Assembly: GCF_022271435.1 (NCBI RefSeq)
Contig: NZ_JAFIQY010000011.1
Coordinates: forward strand, 1 to 64,000
Origin: Streptomyces monomycini
Lineage (GTDB): Bacteria; Actinomycetota; Actinomycetes; Streptomycetales; Streptomycetaceae
Length of the DNA: 64,000 bases
Reading direction: 5' to 3'
Every line of letters starts with the position of its first letter. Positions within the stretch are counted from its first letter, which is position 1. The notes below the pieces were generated by a model. That model ran no database searches. It was not told the DNA's origin and saw nothing but the letters and a program-made list of their open reading frames with translations. The position numbers were made by a program, and so were the translations under genes. Positions 7,633-15,979 of this stretch are shown here, piece by piece.

Positions 7633-9933
7633 ATGAGCGCAGAGGCCACGAACCCTGGTAACCCCGTCGCGCCTGCCCAGGCCGGTCCGCCCGACCTGGG
7701 GGAAGCCTCTCAGCGCAGACGCGGCCGCCCCCGTCTGGAACTGCGCGGGCTGCGCCGCATCGGCCGGGCCGCACTGCTCGGGCCGGCCCCCCGCGACGGC
7801 CTGCCGGACGCCCTGGAGCACGTCGCGAAGGTGCACCGTGCCCACCACCCGGACGCCGACCTGGACACCCTCAGCCGGGCCTACGCGCTCGCGGAGTCCT
7901 CGCACCGCGGACAGATGCGCAAGAGCGGCGAGCCGTACATCACCCACCCGCTCGCGGTGACCCTGATCCTGGCCGAACTGGGCGCCGAGACCACGACCTT
8001 GACCGCCTCCCTCCTCCACGACACCGTCGAGGACACGGAAGTGACGCTCGATCAGGTGAGCCGGGAGTTCGGCAAGGAGGTCTGCTACCTGGTCGACGGC
8101 GTGACCAAGCTGGAGAAGGTCGACTACGGCGCCGCCGCCGAGCCCGAGACCTTCCGCAAGATGCTGGTTGCCACCGGCAACGACGTCCGCGTGATGTCCA
8201 TCAAGCTGGCCGACCGGCTGCACAACATGCGCACCCTCGGCGTGATGCGCCCCGAGAAGCAGGCCAGGATCGCCAAGGTGACGCGGGACGTGCTGATCCC
8301 GCTCGCCGAACGGCTGGGCGTGCAGGCGCTCAAGAGCGAGCTGGAGGACCTGGTCTTCGCGATCCTGCACCCGGAGGAGTACGCCACCACCCGCGCGCTC
8401 GTCCTCGGCCACGCCGGCCGTCCGGGCCCGCTCGACTCCATCGCGGAGCGGGTGCGCGCCGTCCTGGACGAGGCCGACATCGACGCCGAAGTCCTCATCC
8501 GCCCGCGGCACTTCGTCTCCGTGCACCGGGTGCGCCTGGCGCGCGGCGCGGTCACCGGCGCGGACCTCGGCCGGCTGCTCGTGCTCGTCGCCGAGGACGC
8601 CGACTGCTACGCGGTCCTCGGCGAGCTGCACACCTGCTTCACCCCGGTGGTCTCGGAGTTCAAGGACTTCATCGCCGCGCCGAAGTTCAACCTCTACCAG
8701 TCGCTGCACACCGCCGTCTCGGACGCGGACGGCGCCATTGCCGAAACGCTCATCCGGACCCATCGGATGCACCGGGTCGCGGAAGCCGGGGTGATCGCGC
8801 TGGGCAACCCGTACGCCCCCGCGGACGGCTCGGACCCGTCCGAAGCGGTGGCGGGCGGCGCGGCGGGGGTGCCGGCGGCCGAGGACGGTGAGCGCGTCGA
8901 CCCCACCCAGCCCGGCTGGCTGTGCCGCCTCCTGGAGTGGCAGCGCGCCACTCCCGACCCGGACACGTTCTGGACCTCGCTGCGCGACGACCTCGCCCAG
9001 GACCGGGAGATCACGGTCTTCTGCGCGGAGGGCGGCTTCGACGACGGGAGCGGCACGGTCGCGACGGACCCCGCCGGTACGGGCACGGCGTGCACCGGCA
9101 CCGTCGGCCTGCCCGCAGGCGCGAGCTGTGTGGACGCCGCGTACGCGCTGTATGGAGAGGGGGCTCACCACTGCATCGGCGCGCGCGTCAACGGACGCCT
9201 GGCGACGCTCTCCACGATCCTGTGCGACGGCGACAGCGTGCACCTGCTCATGGCCCCCGACTCCGCCGCCGGGCCCTCCCCGGACTGGCTCGACCACACC
9301 CGTACCCCGGCGGCCCGGCTCGCCATCTCGCGCTGGCTGGCCGCTCACCCCGGCGCGGAGGCGGGGGAGGGCCCGGTGGGCGCGGGCACACCGAGCGGAA
9401 CCGGTGAGACGCGGGGTGCCGGGGCCGCCGCGGCGCCCGGGCGTCACGGCGGTGACACCGCCGACCTGTCCACCGATCTGCCCGGCGCGACCGTACGGCT
9501 CGCGGGCTGCTGCACTCCCGTACCGCCGGACCACGTCACCGGCTTCGCCGTCCGCGGCGGCATCGTCACCGTGCACCGCGCGCTGTGTCCCGTGGTGGCT
9601 CGGATGGCTGCGTCCGGCCGGCAGCCGGTCGGCGCACGCTGGCGCGGCGCGGGAAACCGCGTACAAGGCTGCCGGGTCACGCTTCTCGCGGAGGCGTTCA
9701 CCAGGCCGCACCTGCTCGCCGACCTCACGGAGGCGATCGCGGCCGAAGGCGCCGCCGTGGTCGCCGCGGCCGTCGAACCGCCCCGCGAGCAGCGCGTACG
9801 GCACACCTACACCCTCCACCTTCCGGACGCGGCCAAACTGCCGTCCCTGATGCGGGCGATGCGGCAGGTGCCGGGCGTCTTCGACGTGCTGCGGGCGGGG
9901 CGGGCGCAGTCGACGGTGGTGGCGCGTTCTTGA
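7633..9933 (+). CDS. rshA: RSH-family (p)ppGpp synthetase/hydrolase paralogue with degenerate synthetase site
   Basis: 766 aa, multidomain RelA/SpoT homologue. The HD hydrolase domain looks intact (ITHP, LLHDTVEDTE, KLADRLHNMRTL). In the synthetase domain the RxKxxxSxxxK signature reads R290-P-R-H-F-V-S-V-H-R-V, so both lysines are replaced (Arg, Val). The DLxxxR element has Leu for Arg, and the ExQIRT element reads ETLIRT. A TGS domain (LPAGASCVDAAYALYG), a Cys-Cys zinc-finger-like segment (LAGCCTPVP) and a C-terminal ACT domain follow. The ATG at 7633 is chosen because GGAGG lies 5 nt upstream. The position between dapF and hflX matches the second streptomycete RSH (RshA), distinct from RelA. 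I infer mainly hydrolase activity; this is not proven. Confidence 0.88.
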   Translation: MSAEATNPGNPVAPAQAGPPDLGEASQRRRGRPRLELRGLRRIGRAALLGPAPRDGLPDALEHVAKVHRAHHPDADLDTLSRAYALAESSHRGQMRKSGEPYITHPLAVTLILAELGAETTTLTASLLHDTVEDTEVTLDQVSREFGKEVCYLVDGVTKLEKVDYGAAAEPETFRKMLVATGNDVRVMSIKLADRLHNMRTLGVMRPEKQARIAKVTRDVLIPLAERLGVQALKSELEDLVFAILHPEEYATTRALVLGHAGRPGPLDSIAERVRAVLDEADIDAEVLIRPRHFVSVHRVRLARGAVTGADLGRLLVLVAEDADCYAVLGELHTCFTPVVSEFKDFIAAPKFNLYQSLHTAVSDADGAIAETLIRTHRMHRVAEAGVIALGNPYAPADGSDPSEAVAGGAAGVPAAEDGERVDPTQPGWLCRLLEWQRATPDPDTFWTSLRDDLAQDREITVFCAEGGFDDGSGTVATDPAGTGTACTGTVGLPAGASCVDAAYALYGEGAHHCIGARVNGRLATLSTILCDGDSVHLLMAPDSAAGPSPDWLDHTRTPAARLAISRWLAAHPGAEAGEGPVGAGTPSGTGETRGAGAAAAPGRHGGDTADLSTDLPGATVRLAGCCTPVPPDHVTGFAVRGGIVTVHRALCPVVARMAASGRQPVGARWRGAGNRVQGCRVTLLAEAFTRPHLLADLTEAIAAEGAAVVAAAVEPPREQRVRHTYTLHLPDAAKLPSLMRAMRQVPGVFDVLRAGRAQSTVVARS

Positions 9934-10193
9934 GGGCGCCCGGCGCGTGCGCGCAGCGCCCTGCCCGGCCCCCGGCGCGTGCGCGGGGTCGTGGCGGAGG
10001 CGTGCGCCGGAGCGGCGTCCGGGCGCGCGGGGGCCGGGGCTCGCGGGGCCGGTGCTCCGCGCGGTGCGATCCCCCCGCGACTCGGTGTCCACACCCGCCC
10101 CGCCAGTTTCGACGGGCGCACGGATCCCCCCGTTCGGGTGCCGTACTGTCGCGTCGGCCACGGGCGGGCGCACCGCGCTGATAGCGGTTTGTC

Positions 10194-12020
10194 ATGCCGC
10201 TTTCCTCGTCCCACCCCGCTCCCGGCCCCGGTTCCGCCCCCGGGCGGGGCCCCGAAGGCGCCACACCCGGCCCGCGTCCGCGCCGCCGCCCCGGTGCCGC
10301 CGTCCGCCGCCGCAGCGCCCTCGGCCTGCTCGCCGCCGCCTCACTGGTCGCCGCCGGTCTGCCGGACGCCACGCCGCTGGGTGTCGGCGACCGGCTCTAT
10401 CCGCACCTCGGCAATCCGGGCTACGACGTCCGGTCGTACGACATCGCCCTGACGTACTCCGGCCGCAACGACCGGCCGCTGGACGCCGTCACGAAGATCA
10501 CCGCACGGGCCACCGCCCGCCTCAAGCGCATCAACCTCGACTTCGCACACGGCACCGTACGGTCCGTCGAGGTCGACGGCCGGCCCGCGCCCCATGTCAG
10601 CCGCGGCGAGGACCTGATCGTCACACCGCACCGCACCGTCCGCGCCGGCACCCCGGTGCGGATCGTCGTCCGGCACACCAGCGACCCGCGTCCCCCCAAG
10701 GGCGGCAAGGACAAGGAGGTCGGCTGGCTGCGCACGAAGGACGGGCTGGTGATGGCCAACCAGGTCGACGCCGCGCACCGTGTCTTCCCGGGCAACGACC
10801 ACCCCTCGGACAAGGCCCTCTACACCTTCCGCGTCACCGCACCCGAGAATCTGACGGTCGTCGCCAACGGAACGCGCGTGGCACGCTACCCGGGCGCTCC
10901 GCCGAGGCCGGGGAAGAGCGCGACCCGTACGGGACCGGACGTACGGCAGGAGCGGGCGGCCCCCGCCATGACCACCTGGGTCTACCGTTCCGCCCACCCC
11001 ATGGCCACCGAAGTGGCGCAGGTGTCCATCGGGCGCTCCGCCGTCGTCCGGCGCACCGGGCCGCGCGGTCTGCCGCTCCGTGACGTTGTCCCGGCCGCCG
11101 ACCGCAAGCGTCTGGAACCCTGGCTGGCCAAGACGCCCGGCCAGCTCGCCTGGATGGAGAGCAAGGTCGGCCACTACCCCTTCGAGACGTACGGCGTGCT
11201 GCTCGCCCAGGCCGAGACCGGTTTCGAGCTGGAGACCCAGACGCTGTCCCTCTTCGAGGAGCGGCTGTTCACCACGGGGCAGTACCCCCGCTGGTACGTC
11301 GAAGCGATCATGGTGCACGAGCTGGCGCACCAGTGGTTCGGCGACAGCGTCACCCCGCGCACCTGGTCGGACGCCTGGCTCAACGAGTCGCACGCCACCT
11401 GGTACGAGGAGCTGTACGCGCACGAGCACTCCAAGATGTCCATGGACGAGCGGACCCGGCGTGCCTACAGCGTCTCGGACCGGATGCGCGCCGAAGGCGG
11501 CCCGCCCGGGGCCCCGAAGGTCCCGGCACCCGGCAACAAGACCGGCATCTTCCGGCCGGTCATGTACGACGGCAGCGCCCTCGTGCTGTACGCGCTGCGC
11601 GCCAAGATCGGACACGCCGCCTTCGACCGGCTGGAGCGCGCCTGGGTGACCCGGCACCGCGACGGCGTCGCGGGCACCGCCGACTTCGTCGCGCTGGCCT
11701 CCCGGATCTCGGGCCAGGACCTCGGCGGCTTCTTCCGCAGCTGGCTGTACGACGCGAAGACGCCGCCGATGCCGGGCCACCCGGACTGGAAGAGCCATCA
11801 CCGCACCCCGCAGCCACCGGCACGGAAGCCGGGGGCGAAGCCGGCGGGGCAGCCGGCTGCGAAGCCCGCGGGGAAGCCCGGGGACAGGCCCGGTGCGAAG
11901 CCTGCGGGGCAAGGGGCCGGTAAGCCGGGGGCGAAGCCTGCGGGGCAGCCGGCCGGGAAACCCGCGGGGAAGCCCGCCGGGAAGCCGGTGGGCGGGCCGG
12001 GCGCGAGGCCGCGCGGGTGA
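10194..12020 (+). CDS. Exported M1-family metallopeptidase
   Basis: 608 aa. A basic N-terminus with several Arg pairs and a hydrophobic segment at about residues 42-60 indicate export, possibly Tat-type (RRRSALGLL). The zinc site of M1/gluzincin peptidases is complete: H375-E376-L-A-H379 and E398 (NESHATWYEE). The N-terminal beta domain resembles aminopeptidase N. The last 65 or so residues are a Pro/Ala/Gly/Lys-rich repeat (units such as GAKPAGQP and GKPAGKPA), probably a disordered cell-wall-spanning or wall-binding tail. The GAMEN-type substrate motif is not obvious; GFELETQTL occupies its usual place, as in many bacterial M1 proteins. The substrate is unknown. Confidence 0.9.
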   Translation: MPLSSSHPAPGPGSAPGRGPEGATPGPRPRRRPGAAVRRRSALGLLAAASLVAAGLPDATPLGVGDRLYPHLGNPGYDVRSYDIALTYSGRNDRPLDAVTKITARATARLKRINLDFAHGTVRSVEVDGRPAPHVSRGEDLIVTPHRTVRAGTPVRIVVRHTSDPRPPKGGKDKEVGWLRTKDGLVMANQVDAAHRVFPGNDHPSDKALYTFRVTAPENLTVVANGTRVARYPGAPPRPGKSATRTGPDVRQERAAPAMTTWVYRSAHPMATEVAQVSIGRSAVVRRTGPRGLPLRDVVPAADRKRLEPWLAKTPGQLAWMESKVGHYPFETYGVLLAQAETGFELETQTLSLFEERLFTTGQYPRWYVEAIMVHELAHQWFGDSVTPRTWSDAWLNESHATWYEELYAHEHSKMSMDERTRRAYSVSDRMRAEGGPPGAPKVPAPGNKTGIFRPVMYDGSALVLYALRAKIGHAAFDRLERAWVTRHRDGVAGTADFVALASRISGQDLGGFFRSWLYDAKTPPMPGHPDWKSHHRTPQPPARKPGAKPAGQPAAKPAGKPGDRPGAKPAGQGAGKPGAKPAGQPAGKPAGKPAGKPVGGPGARPRG

Positions 12021-12211
12021 GCCCGTCGTCTGGCCAGGGGAGACCCGGCCAGGGGTGGCCGGGTCCGGGGTGGCCCGGCCCAAGGCGGCCCGGTCCGCCC
12101 CCACACGCCCCTCGCATCCCTCCCGCCCCTCCCGCCTCCCGCACGGAAAATCCGTGTGACGGTGACCATCGGTCGTGCGACCATCGTCTGGCCGATGACG
12201 GGGCCGGCACC

Positions 12212-12239
12212 GGGAATCTCCCGGGCGGCCCGGACGTTG
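12212..12239 (+). promoter_or_regulatory. SigR-type promoter of hflX
   Basis: GGGAAT at 12212-12217 and GTTG at 12236-12239 are separated by exactly 18 bp. This is the GGGAAT-N18-GTT consensus of the thiol-stress sigma factor SigR of Streptomyces. It lies 66 bp before the hflX start. Confidence 0.75.
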
Positions 12240-12304
12240 TCACGATCGAGAGTCCCGGGGCCGCAGGGCCCCGTACGGGACGTCCCAACGACGCGAAGGA
12301 TCAA

Positions 12305-13792
12305 ATGACCTCCTCTTCTTCCCTTCCACAGGACCGACAGCGCCTCCCCGAGAGCCGCCGGGCCGACGCCCTGATGGAAGAGGACGTCGCCTGGAGTTAC
12401 GAGATCGACGGGGAGCGTGACGGCGCACAGTACGACCGCACCGAGCGGGCCGCCCTGCGCCGCGTGGCCGGGCTGTCCACCGAGCTCGAAGACGTCACCG
12501 AGGTCGAGTACCGCCAGCTGCGCCTGGAGCGTGTGGTGCTGGTCGGTGTCTGGACCACGGGCACGGTGCAGGACGCGGACAACTCGCTCGCCGAGCTGGC
12601 CGCGCTGGCGGAGACCGCCGGCGCGCTGGTGCTCGACGGCGTGGTCCAGCGCCGCGACAAGCCCGACCCCGCCACGTACATCGGCTCCGGCAAGGCCCTG
12701 GAGCTGCGCGACATCGTCCTGGAGTCCGGCGCCGACACGGTGGTCTGCGACGGTGAGCTGAGCCCCGGCCAGCTGATCCACCTGGAGGACGTCGTCAAGG
12801 TCAAGGTCGTCGACCGTACGGCCCTGATCCTCGACATCTTCGCCCAGCACGCCAAGTCCCGTGAGGGCAAGGCGCAGGTCTCGCTGGCGCAGATGCAGTA
12901 CATGCTGCCCAGGCTGCGCGGCTGGGGCCAGTCGCTGTCCCGGCAGATGGGTGGCGGTGGCTCCGGCTCCGCGGGCGGCGGTATGGCCACGCGTGGTCCC
13001 GGTGAGACCAAGATCGAGACGGACCGCCGGCGGATCCGCGAGAAGATGGCGAAGATGCGCCGGGAGATCGCGGAGATGAAGACCGGCCGGGACATCAAGC
13101 GGCAGGAACGCCGTCGCCACAAGGTCCCCTCGGTGGCCATCGCCGGTTACACCAACGCGGGCAAGTCCTCCCTGCTCAACCGCCTGACCGGGGCCGGCGT
13201 CCTGGTGGAGAACGCGCTGTTCGCCACCCTGGACCCGACCGTGCGCCGGGCCGAGACGCCCAGCGGGCGGCTCTACACCCTCGCCGACACCGTCGGCTTC
13301 GTCCGCCACCTGCCGCACCACCTCGTCGAGGCGTTCCGTTCCACGATGGAGGAGGTCGGCGACTCCGACCTCATCCTGCACGTGGTCGACGGCTCGCACC
13401 CGGTCCCGGAGGAGCAGCTGGCCGCCGTGCGCGAGGTGATCCGTGACGTGGGCGCCACCCACGTACCGGAGATCGTCGTCGTCAACAAGGCGGACGCCGC
13501 CGACCCGCTGGTCCTCCAGCGGCTGCTGCGCAACGAGAAGCACGCGCTGCTGGTCTCGGCCCGCACGGGCCAGGGCATCGACGAACTGCTCGCGCTGATC
13601 GACGAGGAGCTGCCGCGGCCGCAGGTCGAGATCGAGGCCCTGGTGCCGTACACGCAGGGCGCGCTGGTCTCCCGGGCGCACGCCGAGGGCGAGGTGATCT
13701 CCGAGGAGCATGTCGCGGAGGGCACCGTCCTCAAGGCGCGGGTCCACGAGGAGCTGGCCGCCGAGTTCCGGCCGTACGTCCCCGCCGCGTGA
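12305..13792 (+). CDS. hflX: Ribosome-associated GTPase HflX
   Basis: 495 aa. HflX binds 50S subunits and rescues stalled or damaged ribosomes under stress. The N-terminal HflX domain contains PDPATYIGSGK, followed by a basic coiled region (about residues 225-270, beginning after GPGETKIETDRR). The GTPase domain has G1 GYTNAGKSS near residue 280, G3 DTVGF and G4 NKADAAD. The ATG at 12305 has GAAGGA 6 nt upstream. The SigR-type promoter ahead of it ties the gene to oxidative or thiol stress. Confidence 0.96.
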   Translation: MTSSSSLPQDRQRLPESRRADALMEEDVAWSYEIDGERDGAQYDRTERAALRRVAGLSTELEDVTEVEYRQLRLERVVLVGVWTTGTVQDADNSLAELAALAETAGALVLDGVVQRRDKPDPATYIGSGKALELRDIVLESGADTVVCDGELSPGQLIHLEDVVKVKVVDRTALILDIFAQHAKSREGKAQVSLAQMQYMLPRLRGWGQSLSRQMGGGGSGSAGGGMATRGPGETKIETDRRRIREKMAKMRREIAEMKTGRDIKRQERRRHKVPSVAIAGYTNAGKSSLLNRLTGAGVLVENALFATLDPTVRRAETPSGRLYTLADTVGFVRHLPHHLVEAFRSTMEEVGDSDLILHVVDGSHPVPEEQLAAVREVIRDVGATHVPEIVVVNKADAADPLVLQRLLRNEKHALLVSARTGQGIDELLALIDEELPRPQVEIEALVPYTQGALVSRAHAEGEVISEEHVAEGTVLKARVHEELAAEFRPYVPAA

Positions 13793-13823
13793 CGCGGCAG
13801 CCGTAGGCACCGCACCGCACGCA

Positions 13824-13869
13824 GTACGGCGAAGGCCCGCCCCCGATCCGGGGCGGGCCTTCGCCGTAC
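13824..13869. terminator. Strong bidirectional terminator
   Basis: A long, near-perfect inverted repeat (13824-13843 with 13850-13869, about 20 bp per arm) lies 32 nt after hflX, which converges with the minus-strand lipoprotein gene ending at 14054. Confidence 0.85.
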
Positions 13870-14053
13870 ACTGCCGCGGGACTGCCCGCGGGGGCGCCCG
13901 CGGACAAGGCCGCCGGGCGGTTCGCGGGAGGCTCGCGGTGGCCACGCCCCCGTACCGGTGGTGACCGGCCGAAACCAGTCACCACGGTCGTACGGGTACG
14001 CGGCCGTCCACCCGCTCACCCGGCGCGTGCCGGGTGCCCGCCGATCGGGCCGC

Positions 14054-15241
14054 CTACTTCGACGCGAACTTCTTGCTCATCGCGTTGTACAGGCTCTTGG
14101 CCTCCGGGCCGAGGTGTGGGCCCGCCAGCCAGCCGGCCGGACGCGGGCCGATCGAGGTGTTGGACACCAGCGCCGGCTTGCCGTCCGAGCCCTTGGCGAA
14201 CCAGGGGCCACCGGAGGAACCGGCGGTCATCAGGCAGCCGATGCGGTACATGGTCGGCTTCTTGGCGTCCAGCGACAGCCGGCCCGGCTTGTCGGTGCAC
14301 TGCTGAAGGGTCGCACCGTCGAACGGCGCCTCGGCCGGGTAGCCCTGGGCGGTGATGCTGTTGATGTCCGGGACCGCGGAGGCGTTGAAGTCGACCGAGT
14401 AGGCGCCGCCGGCGACCTCTTCGAGGGACTTGCTGCCCGCGCCCTTCTCCGGCGTGACGTGCATGATCGCGAAGTCGTACGGCGCCATCGGCACGCTGTT
14501 GCCCTGCGGGCCGCCCTGGCCGATCCACTGGCTGGAGGTCGACGCGCCGTCGGCCCACCACACGCCCTTGGGGAACATCTGCTCACGCGAGGCGGTCTCC
14601 AGCTGGGCCGCGGTCTTGCCGGTGTCGTTGAACGACGGGGCGAAGATCATGTTGCGGTACCAGCCACCGGTCTTGCCGGCGTGCACGCAGTGGCCCGCGG
14701 TCCAGACCAGGTTCGACTTGCCCGGGTGCGCCGGGTCCTTGACCACCGCGCCGGAGCAGACCGCGTGGCCTTCGGGCGTGTCGAAGAAGATCTTGCCGAG
14801 GCCGGGCGCGTTCTGGCCGAACGGCGGCTTGACGGCCTTGGCCTGGACCGGCCGCGGGTCCGGGTCGGTCCGCCCCTGGTCGCCCGAGATGTCCTTGGGC
14901 GTCGGCTCCTTCGGCGGCTTGGCCTTGCTCGCCCGGTCCGGGTCCCACAGCCCCTTGATGATCGGGTTGATGAACTCACTGGCCTCGCGGAGCCACTTGT
15001 CCTTGTCCCAGTTCTTCCACTCGCCGTTCTTCCACTTGTCCAGGTCGACGCCGTGTTCCTTGAGCTTGTCCTGGATGTCCTTGGGGATCGTGAAGCCACC
15101 CCCGCCCGCACTGCCCTGTTCCGCGGACTGGCTGGGCTTGCCGTCCGCCTGGTTGCCCTCGGGCCCGCAGCCGGTGGCGGTCAGCGCCACCACGGCGGTG
15201 AGGGCGGCCGTGGCCAGGACCGGCCGACGTATGGATCGCAT
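14054..15241 (-). CDS. Trypsin-fold serine protease-like lipoprotein
   Basis: 395 aa. The signal peptide ends in a lipobox-like ALTATGC, giving a predicted lipidated Cys near residue 25. About 100 charged linker residues follow, then a chymotrypsin-fold domain. The catalytic triad can be placed as His in WTAGHCVHAG, Asp in YDFAIMHV and Ser in GSSGGPW. The usual GDSGGP is thus GSSGGP, as in V8/glutamyl-endopeptidase-like and some streptomycete secreted proteases. A GGGGGAG ribosome-binding site precedes the ATG. Likely role: surface or extracellular proteolysis; the substrate is unknown. Confidence 0.85.
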   Translation of the reverse strand: MRSIRRPVLATAALTAVVALTATGCGPEGNQADGKPSQSAEQGSAGGGGFTIPKDIQDKLKEHGVDLDKWKNGEWKNWDKDKWLREASEFINPIIKGLWDPDRASKAKPPKEPTPKDISGDQGRTDPDPRPVQAKAVKPPFGQNAPGLGKIFFDTPEGHAVCSGAVVKDPAHPGKSNLVWTAGHCVHAGKTGGWYRNMIFAPSFNDTGKTAAQLETASREQMFPKGVWWADGASTSSQWIGQGGPQGNSVPMAPYDFAIMHVTPEKGAGSKSLEEVAGGAYSVDFNASAVPDINSITAQGYPAEAPFDGATLQQCTDKPGRLSLDAKKPTMYRIGCLMTAGSSGGPWFAKGSDGKPALVSNTSIGPRPAGWLAGPHLGPEAKSLYNAMSKKFASK

Positions 15242-15979
15242 GGGTGAACTCCCCCTGGTTTGTTCAGGCTTGCCGTGGGCGCGCGTCCGGCCCCGGGCGG
15301 CCGTGCCGCGCCGTGGGTGATCGTGCCGGTCTTGCCCCGGACGTGCCCGCATCTGCTGTTTTGTCATGCACCGGAAAGCCGGGCGCAGGTCCCCACTATG
15401 CCGGTGCCGTTGGGGACGGCGGTGAGCGGGTCCCCGGTTCCGGTCCGGTGGGGATCATTCCGTGGGGGGTGGCGCGGAGGTGGTGCGGGGGTTGGGGCGA
15501 GGGCGGTACCGGGGCGGCGCGGGGGGAGTTCCTGGGTGGTGCGGGGACGGTATCGGGGTGGTGCGGGAGTGTGCGCGGGGCGCTGTACGGGGCAGGGCGC
15601 GCGGGTGGTGCGCCGGTGGGCGCCCCGTCGTCCCGGCGCCCGGACACGGCAAGGATCTTGCGGGAGGCCGTGTTCTCCCGCGGGCACCGTCGTTGATACG
15701 TACGGGGGACGGCTGAGCCGTGTCCGGCGGCAGGAAAAGCGGTCCGTCCACCGACCAGGCCCGGCGACCTGCCGGCAGCGGATCAGGCCCGGAGCGCGAC
15801 GGAAGCGGCCCGGCGGGACGCGGCCGGCGCGCGGCGGGTCCGCCCGCAGTGCACCCGCAGTGCGTTCGGAGCAGATCCGGAGCGCATTCGTGAGCGCATC
15901 GGGAGCCCCCCCCGCACGGCATCCGCCGGTGCATCCGCAGTTCAACAGAAGAGTCCAGCAGCAGGAGGACCGAACCGCC
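15242..15979. other. 738-bp intergenic region with G-rich degenerate repeats
   Basis: This divergent region separates the lipoprotein gene from the siderophore cluster. Bases of about 15462-15620 form a degenerate G-rich tract with recurring GG(G)GTGGTGCGGG units. No coding signal was found. No sequence resembling the streptomycete iron box (a TTAGGTTAGG-type palindrome) was seen by eye, and the cluster promoter was not located. Confidence 0.6.

Noticed and set aside
7567..10173. Long minus-strand frame antisense to the RSH gene
   Set aside because: Arg/Gly-rich translation without recognisable domains; the + strand encodes all RSH domains.
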